Source of the DNA: Gottfriedia acidiceleris
GTDB taxonomy: Bacteria > Bacillota > Bacilli > Bacillales > Bacillaceae_G
Direction: 5' to 3'
Assembly (NCBI RefSeq): GCF_002128425.1
Contig: NZ_NESS01000002.1
Span: 472,660-536,659, forward strand
DNA length: 64,000 nt
Positions 54,501-64,000 of the stretch are shown here, in pieces; the first letter of the stretch is position 1, and each line of letters starts with the position of its first letter. Made by a program: the position numbers and the translations under genes. Under the pieces are notes generated by a model. It had not been told where the DNA came from. It saw nothing but the letters and a program-made list of their open reading frames with translations, and did not search any database.

Positions 54501-56420
54501 ACGATTACAATGCTCGGCATCATTTTTTAACCACCTTTATTCATCAAATAAATCGCAATTTAAATCGAAATTATTACGATTTAAATTGTATAGAATATTA
54601 CTAATTTAAGGGAACCAATTGAAAGGAACAAATTTAATTTATTTTCTTTCACTTTTGATTTCAATCGAAATTTATTAATTCTTTAAAACTTTTTCATCTT
54701 GAAATACAACCTCCAATTTTCCAGTATGGGGATCAATTACTAATCCATGAACCTCTATATTTTCTGGTACTAATGGATGATTTTTAATAAGTTTTACACT
54801 ATTTACAACACTATCTCCAACATTATTAAAACCCATTAACCATTTATCTAGATTGATTCCAGCTGAATTTAAGATTTCTAACTTCTCCTTGGATATTCCT
54901 TCCTCAATCATTTTTTTCTTTATACGATCGGGATTTGTATTACACATTCCACACTCATGGTGCCCAATGACTAATACTTCTTTTACACCGAGTTCATAAA
55001 TCGTAACTAATATACTTCTCATTACTGAACCAAATGGATGACTAATCATTGCTCCTGCGGTTTTAATCATTTTTACGTCTCCATTTTTTATATCCAATGC
55101 TTTAGGTAGTAGTTCAACTAAACGAGTATCCATACAAGTAATAATTACAACTTCCTTGTCAGGAAATTTCGAAGCTGAATAAGCTTTGTAATCCTTATTC
55201 TCTACAAATCTCTTATTAAATTCTAAAATTTTATCTAACATAATTTCCTCCAACGTATCCTTTGTTAATTGCACAACAATTAATTTAAAATTATTCATCT
55301 ATACATGTTGTGCAATAACCATAAAATTCAAATCGTTGTAATTTGAATTTTTCATTAGTATTAGCAATATTTAAATCTATCGGTGACTTCTCTAGCCATT
55401 CATTTTTACCGCAGATTAAACATTTTATTAAGCAACTATTTGTTTCTGCAACAAGTTGATATTTGCATTCTCTATCCCACATACCCTTTTTTTCTATGTA
55501 TCCCTTTTTTTCAAGTAGAAAAAGGTTTTTATAAATTGTATCTGCACTAATGTTTGGATATTTTAACTTGGCTTCTTGATGTAGAGTTCTAGCTGAAATG
55601 AAAGTTTTTTTATTTTTAACAATCAATTCAATCAGAAGAACTCGAGTTTTAGTTAATTTCAACCCTTCTTGTTTAAGTGAGGAATAAATTGCATTTTTAA
55701 GGTCCACCATCAAAACTCCTTTTATTATTACATATATACTTTATAATTAATTAAAAGTGCCTCGATATAAAACGTAACCATTTCGGTTTATACAAATTAA
55801 ATCACATTTATTATAAAAAAGTAAAGATGATTTTAAAAATTTTAATCATTTCACAGAAAAAGCACACATTGGTCATTTAGAATTTCAAGAGATTCTTATG
55901 TACTTCACCCATTTTTGTATACGAAATATTAATGGAATTGTGATAAACGCTAAATTTTTCCGCCTTCATTGGCTAACAAGTTAAGAGTTAATCACTTAAG
56001 AATGTATTAAATGGGATTTTTAGTATTGAAAGGTTAAATAAGGAAGCTACTTCAACCATCCATCAGTAGTTGGAATGCTTAAAATTGCTTTTTACCATGA
56101 TCTAATCATGCAGCATATTGAAAAAGATTTTTAAGCAGAACTACTTGAAAAGTATGGTGAAAAATACCAGAAAATATTAGAATTCTATTCCAAAGAGAAA
56201 GGCTGGAATATATAGGCAATAAACTTACTTATTACTAAACTTTTAAGGGAATTAACGCGAGCACTCTTTCATTCATTGGTTTACAAATTCGCTTCAAATT
56301 ACACATGAACCGCCCCGAATTAATTAAAACTTGGATATAGAGTAACATGAATATAAAAAAGCAATCCCCAAAAATGTAAAAGACACATAGTTAACTTTAT
56401 ATGTGAATACAATTCATTGA

Positions 56421-56849
<429 letters not shown>

Positions 56850-59800
56850 TAAATTTTCCTGTTGCTCCAAATGAAAGTAAGAAAACTGCTGATGATCTAT
56901 TTCTTTCTTTGGTACAACCTTTCGTTGATTTTGTTAAACAAGATCCTAAAAAAATTGGAATCTCTTAGAAAAACAATATAATAAACATTCACTAGGCTTT
57001 ATGTTAAACTCTTACTTTTCAGTTGGTGCAATTGACATGATTGGTGTGCTTCTTGACTTAGAGGCTTATATGGGAATGTCTTTTATTGAGGTACTAAGAG
57101 AAATGGTATTTTTTTGTTCAACTACCCGTTTCTATGAAATAACAGGTGGTATGGATCGATTACCCTACGCATTTTTACCACAATTAAAAGAAAATATTTA
57201 TTTTCATCATAAAATGACAAAGCTTGTCCAGAACTCATCTAGTGTAACCGTACATACTAGTCACCAACAAAAATTGGAGCATTATACGACAATTGGCGAT
57301 ATAGCTATCGTAACTGTACCTTTTTCAGCCTTAAGATTTGTGAAAATCGAACCATTCCATTCTTTTTCCTATATGAAACGAAAAGCGATTCGTGAAATCA
57401 ATTATTTGTCTGCGACCAAAATTGGGATCGAATTTAAAAGTAGATTTTGGGAAAAAGAAGGTCAACAAGGTGGTAAATCGATTACTGACCTACCAATTCG
57501 ATTTACTTATTATCCAAGTGAAGGTATTGGTACACAAGGCTCTGCAGTAATCTTAGCAAGTTATACGTGGGCGGACGAATCGTTAACTTGGGGTAGTCTT
57601 TCTGAGAATGACCGTATTCAATATGTTTTAAAAGACTTAGCAGAAATTTACGGACCCCAAGTTTACTCCGAATTCATAGCAGGAGTTTCCCAAAGCTGGA
57701 GTCAGAATCCATATTCTAGTGGTGCTTTCACGGGTCCACTTTGCTGGTGAACACACAACACTAACCCATGGTTGGATGCAAGGAGCGATAGAATCGGGGA
57801 TTCGAGTTGCACATGAAGTGAATATAATACCAAAATAGAATGCTTGTTACTTTCCTTAATTTATGCCATATCAGTTTTCAATTCTTTTAGGCATTCTAAA
57901 ATTTTGTATTCCATTTTCATCAACTACTATAAATAATAAACAAATTGATGACAATTCGGTATCTGTCGTTTATTCAAAAAGTAAGATCTCAAATTCGGCG
58001 ATCATGTTATACAACTAAAGCAGTGCGTTAGACCGTCCTAGTTATAGAACTATAGTATTACTAAAGTTGCATAATGAATTATTTTTGAATAACCAAATTT
58101 GGAAAAATAACTATAAAGTATTTGTTAATTTTCTCAACCTCAGACTTAATACGACTAATACCTAATTCTCCTTTAAGATATAATAGCGAAATTTCTCATC
58201 ATTAATGTATTATATATGGACATTAGCGCAATGTGTCAATTGTATTGTTTGTCTGTATTGGTCCCCCCCTTGATTATGACTTAATTTTTCGGATGTCATA
58301 AAAAAACTATTTAATACATGTTTATCAAAAATTTATTTCCTATAAATAAGGAATTTTCCTTTTGCTTTGGCAGTTATAGAGAAAAAAGAATTCAGTTTGC
58401 TATTTAGGGTAAATTAAAAACGAATTTTTTCTTACTTATATGAGTTTTTAGCCTGTTTATTTAAATATTAAACATATAAAGAATTGGAGGTATATTCATG
58501 CATGAAACCCATACTGCATTGTTAATTGTAGATATTCAAGCTGGTTCATTTCGGGAGTCAGAACCATTATTTAAGGGAGATGAACTATTAAAGAATGTCC
58601 AATTACTAATTTCAAAAGCTCGATTGACACAGACCCCAATCGTTTACATGAAGTACAATGATGGACCAGGAAAACCTCTTGAGCAAGGAACCTCAGGATG
58701 GAAAATTCATTCATCAATTACTCCATTAGAAAAAGACATCATTATTGAAAAAGATTATCCTGATTCTTTTCATATGACAAATCTTCATCAAGAATTAGTT
58801 GCTAGAAAAATAAAACGTATCGTCATTACAGGTATTCAGTCCGAAGTTTGTGTAGATGCAACATGCCGTCGTGCTTATAGTATTGGATATGAAGTTGTCC
58901 TTGTAAAAGATGGACATAGTACATATAATTCAAAAATATTACCCGCATCTCAGATTATAGATCACCACAATGACATACTCGGTCAATGGTTTAGTGTTAT
59001 AAAAAAGGCAGATGAAATTGAGTTTTAGGAATAACCAAAAACTTGAAAGTTATTTTCAATATAGTTAAAGATTAATGTTGAAAAAGATACACGTAATAAT
59101 AATACTTAGTCTACTATGACAAAAACCAGTAAAACCCTTCTTTCAAGTTTCTTTGATTTCAAAATTCCTACTAATTTCGTGCCCCATTTCATTCTTCATG
59201 TCCACTCACAATTTCGCTGCTTTCGGCAGATTTTTATGGTTGACCTATTTTACAATTTTTTACCACTCTAATTAACACGTATAATTGGGATATTTAGAAC
59301 CGTAAAAAAATGATCCTCTAATTGAAAATCATTTTTTAAAATCTTAAAATAATAGTAAGGAATTTAATACAATCCACAAACATCTAAATAATAAACCCCA
59401 AATATTAGAAAAATAAGCAATGATCCTGTGACATTCCTCTTCTTTTATATTCCTTAATAGCAATACTTAAACCTAATAGGTTCTAACTTTGTATGCATAA
59501 TATAAAGCCTCCATTATTTTTTAGAAAAATTCTAGACTCGATTTATTATACATCAAATAGTAGATTCCAATGATTTTCTTTTTTTCACTAAATCCGTAAC
59601 GCTAGGAAACATCACGTTACTGCTAACAACGACCTCACGTTCATGGTCGTCAGTTTCTTCGTCACATTTCCACCCGTTTGTTCTGCAATAAATTTTGTAA
59701 AGCGATTCATGGTCACTCCTCCTAAAAACTATTTTCTCATGCCGGAACGCCATTCCTAATTCATTGAAGACCCTTTTTTTATCTTAAAAATTATTTAATT

Positions 59801-62800
59801 TTTAAAATAAATAATAAATGATTTAGTTTTTGTACTCACATGGAATCTTTTGCTATGTTTTTTAAGAAAAATAAAATTTATTACAGCAGGTTCGAATATT
59901 TATATAAGCAAAAAAACGGTTAAAAATTAAAAAGTAATTACTGAAGTAACATATTTGTGTCGTACGTTTCTCGAGTAAACGCATTTGTGTCGCAAATCAA
60001 TGACATAAATATGTTACCTACTCTTGATAAACCAACGTTTTTTTAAAATTAAGAGTAAACAGATTTGTGTCGGTGGACAATAATATTTTCTGATATTTAT
60101 TACTAAAGTTTATAGGAGGTTTTTATTTTGAACTTAATCGATGTTTTTGATGAGTTTCTATATATTTACAAGTTGAAAAGAATTACTCGATATGTACTAT
60201 AGATAGCTACCACCATGATTTTCAATATTTATTACATTTCTTGAATGCAAATAGTGCTCTACTAGACTCGAAGATATGTCTCCTGCATTAATACGTCGCT
60301 TTATTCAAGATCAAGTAACTCGCCATAATATAAAACCCAGAACTGTTCAAAGACGAATTTCTGCATGACGTCATTTAGTCGTTTTTGTTTAAAAGTTCAA
60401 TTTACTACGAAGGATTTTACCGCTGGAATCGAAGTGGGATGAGTCTCCAGGAATTGGTGGTTACGTGGTAGCAGATTGATTTTCATCAGCAAACAGTAAG
60501 TAATCTTTGGTAAGGGTAAAAAAGAGCGTCTTCTTCCCCTTCACCCTATTGTAATTCCACTTATAAATAACTATCGTGATAAATTAAGTGAAGTTGAATT
60601 ACACAATTCCGAGCCAATTTTCTTAAATTCAAGAAAAGAAAAATTTAATCCTCGGGGGTTACACATATTGTTCAAAAGATCTCTAGAAGCCGCTGGTTTA
60701 CTGCCTTATCGATTTTCACTTCATCATTTAAGATGATATACATTTGCAACTCTTCTGTTACAAGAGGCAAATGAAAAAGTTGATTTAAGGACGTTACATG
60801 AGTTACTTGGTCATGAATCACTATCCACTATCTTTATATACACACGCAGATTTTGAATTAAAGAAAAAAGCAATTCATTCATTTATACTTAGTTAGTCAA
60901 ATAAAAAATTAACTACCTTTTAAAAAAGGTAGTTAATTTATATTAATTACAATCCCACTTTCCAAGATCTAGCTTAAAATCTGAACAAACTTCAATTACC
61001 ATAATATTCCAATTATAAATAAATGGAAGATTATTTGGCATGTCAAAAATAGTATAACATGAGTCACAAAATTTTTTTATTAAAAATTATTGACAAACTA
61101 TTAGCTGGTTTAGTTGCATAAGGTTATTTTACTAAATCAATAATTTGATTTCTATTCTCTTCCCAAAGACCCATTTGTAAGGATACATCTTTAATCTGTT
61201 GAAAAATAGTTTGTGAAATTTGTATATCTTCCTCATTAAGCATTGTACAAATGTGCTCTAACGCAACTCCCCATTCATTATATTCCAAGTACTCCAATAC
61301 AATTAACATTTCAACATTCATAATTAGAAAACCCCATATAACAATTTATTTTTCTTATTATATTAAACTGCCATTTACTTGAATAAAAAAACGAGCTTTT
61401 GGTGATAAATGATCAATCTTAGTTAAACCAATAGAATATTAAATGCCCCATATCCTATTGCCCCTTTCTACGTTTAGATTTTTTAGTAATAAAAAATACA
61501 ACCCCAAATGTTAAACGGTGTCTAACATTTGGGGTGCACTTCAAAATCCAGGGATTTTCTTTTATAAGGCTGTGTATTTTTGTTTCCTTTTTATTAGCAC
61601 TATTAGTATTAAACATATTGGGATAATAATCTGAAGAGGTATTTGCAGTAAAAAGGGGACAACATCACTTGCTTGATTACGTAATGCAACATAATTCGTT
61701 GTCATCCACATTGAACAAACTAACATTATAACGGAAGTAGGATAAACTAATTGCTTACTTTCCTTAATGCCAAATAAATCTGCTGCTCCAGACACCGCAC
61801 AATAGAAATATATAGTAATCTTCACGAAATAATTACATACAGAAACCACTATAATAAAGGTATCCAATCTTTGAACAAAATCAGCAATACTAATATAACT
61901 AACAGCTGTAAGAAGTGGATATATGGTTCTTTCTATTTCAGAAACACCCATTATGGAAGTATTTAACATTGAAAATAAAGTCAATATAAGCCCAGAAAAT
62001 AGTAATGATGTTATTCCTACTTTTACTACTTTCTTTTGTTTATTTAAATAAGGCAAAATCATAGTAAATGTAAATATCTCACCAAATGGATTTGCAATTA
62101 ATATCGGAGTTGCCTTTAACACTGGTTTCCATCCACTTTCTAATACAGGTCTTAAATTATTAATATTGATTAAGCCAGAAATAATTTCTAATCCAATAAT
62201 AATAAAAATAACAAACATTATAAATAAAAAAATAAATTCATTTGAACGTGCAAATGTTTCAATTCCTTTATGACTTGCATATATGACTACAATCATCATT
62301 AAAATTCCAATTGAAATACGTGATGAAGCATTGTAAAGAGTAATAACCATTAACTCCTCAAAATTACGCAAAACTCGTGCACCTATATAAATAAAATATA
62401 ATATATAGATTAGTGCTAACAGTTTTCCAACATATTTACCTAAAATATATTGTATATATTTTGTAAATGGTACATCAGGAAAAAATGAATATAACTTTAT
62501 ACATACAAGAAATAATAGACACCCCACTGTAAGTCCTAATAATAAACTCATCCATGAATCTTGCTTGGCTAAAGAATAGATTTCAATTGGTGGCGATGTA
62601 CCATTAATAAACATATAAATCATACATAATAATTGAAAACCACTTACTTCTAATTTACGATTCATTGCAGTACCTTCATTTAATACTTACTTCCTCTATT
62701 TTCTTTTTTAAAGCATGTTTATTTTTACCATTTAGAATCTAAATTATGATTTATATTACAAAAATACCCTGTATCGATAATGGATACAGGGACATTAATA

Positions 62801-64000
62801 TAGAAAGAAAAATATACCTATGTATCTATATGAAGATACGAAGTGTTATTATCTATAATTTAAAATGATATATTTGCGATTATTACTCTATTCTCAATAA
62901 CGTCTCCATGAACTTCAAGAACCTCAAATTTTCATAGTTCCCCAGAAATGAATCCTCTACTTAGTAAGCTGTATGCTACACTTGAATCGAGGTGCAAAAC
63001 ATGAAAAATAGCTTCCTACTTATATGACGTAGTGGGATGAGACGCCAGGAATTGGTTGATCTTACGTAGCAGCAGATTGATTTTAATTAGCAAACAATAA
63101 GAATCCTTGGTAAAGAGAAAAAAGAGCGTCTTCCCCTTCACCCTATTGTTTTTGTTATTTAACTAACGTATGCGATCTTTTAACAACGTTTTATCATTTT
63201 TACAACAAATAGAAATTTTTATGGAACTATTTTATTTTTGCTTTAAAGTTGCCCCACTCACTTTACGAACAAATTTCTCTTGTTTTAATACAATTGTCTT
63301 ATCCCATAAGCCATCCATCGGTAATTTCACTTTTCCTTTATAAACACCTTTTGAGACTTTCTTTAATTTTCCATCTTCTTTATGATTCATACTTTTCATT
63401 TTTAATATTATTTCCACTGAATCAACATTAACTAATTCATTCTCGTTATTTTTTAAAGTTACTTCATAACTATGTTCTGAATCTTTAGAAGTTGGCTGAT
63501 CCGAAAGAGTAACACTTAAATTATCTAAATATTTGTTTGAAATTGCTTCTTCTGACTTGCCACATCCATAAAAAATTGTAACAGCCAACAATAATAGGAT
63601 AAAGCCATTTATTATTTTCATGATACACCTCTGTTTTTTCTAATGATTTTTATTACTAAAAAAGCTAAGCTAAACGTTTATTTGTTAGCTTAGCATATAT
63701 CAGTTTTAAATTAATCTTAAAATACGTTGTTTATTGTATACCAGTCTGACGAACTTTCTTTTTCATAAATTTAACTATAAACTCGACTAAACCTATTACA
63801 AAAATTGATATACCAACCATTGGCATTAAAAGTCCACAAATTACTGAAATTAATAAAACACCTAAATAGAATTTATTTCCCTCACTTGCTTTTGGAACTC
63901 CAACTGTTCCTGTTGGACGGCGTTTCCACCACATTGTGATTCCACTAAATACGATTAACACAAGTGATAAACATGCTAAAACATTAATTATTAAGTTTGC

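Overview
The window is AT-rich chromosomal DNA from an endospore-forming, low-GC Firmicute of the Bacillaceae. The evidence is an alpha/beta-type small acid-soluble spore protein, the sleB-ypeB germination pair, a GerB-type germinant-receptor subunit, a Bacillus-like bioY-yhfT-yhfS biotin operon, a T-box leader, strong AGGAGG ribosome-binding sites and frequent U-tract terminators. Genus cannot be fixed from the sequence alone.

Region by region. 0-7 kb: threonine aldolase, small membrane proteins, a PaaI-type thioesterase, then a ROK repressor, a VOC protein and an MFS transporter joined by a repeated palindromic operator. 7-12.5 kb: a membrane sensor kinase, then a zone of decay (truncated LysR and MerR-like remnants, DUF1259 and YCII pseudogenes) that also holds a duplicated module made of a cold-shock gene and a convergent candidate small RNA, with a CarD-family regulator between the copies. 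12.7-22.4 kb: MarR-ABC exporter pair, rifamycin phosphotransferase, LysE exporter, CHY zinc-finger protein and the BirA-type bioY-yhfT-yhfS operon. 22.6-33.4 kb: mostly housekeeping and spore genes: DUF3900, EamA exporter, proS behind a T-box with a duplicated terminator module, SASP, a catalytically degenerate HMG-CoA-lyase homologue, uppP, ypeB-sleB and a DUF3889 protein. 33.4-38.5 kb: sparse, with a transposase scrap, a peroxiredoxin, a broken CoA-disulfide-reductase gene, a 29-residue membrane peptide and a ferritin-like protein.

38.7-55.8 kb is the centrepiece: a zinc-starvation island. Six copies of a 23-bp Zur-box-like palindrome (TAAAnCGnAAnnATTnCGnTTTA type) precede nearly every transcription unit. 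The units are znuA-znuC-znuB plus a COG0523 GTPase; ycgR-ycgQ, divergent from a hemB paralogue; three more COG0523 GTPases in tandem; a flavin-dependent CzcO-like protein with a four-cysteine tail, a FeoB-like membrane GTPase, folE2 and a SufU-like protein; and a Fur/Zur-family regulator with a beta-carbonic anhydrase. Together these would import zinc, deliver it to client proteins, and replace or buffer zinc-dependent enzymes. The FeoB-like GTPase and its flavoprotein partner are the least explained part and the best candidate for an undescribed metal system.

55.8-64 kb is accessory DNA: a frameshifted flavin amine oxidase, an isochorismatase-family hydrolase, remnants of two tyrosine-recombinase genes with a set of 20-bp repeats, an orphan GerB-like gene between them, and at the end a FixH-like lipoprotein and a PepSY protein that runs off the window.
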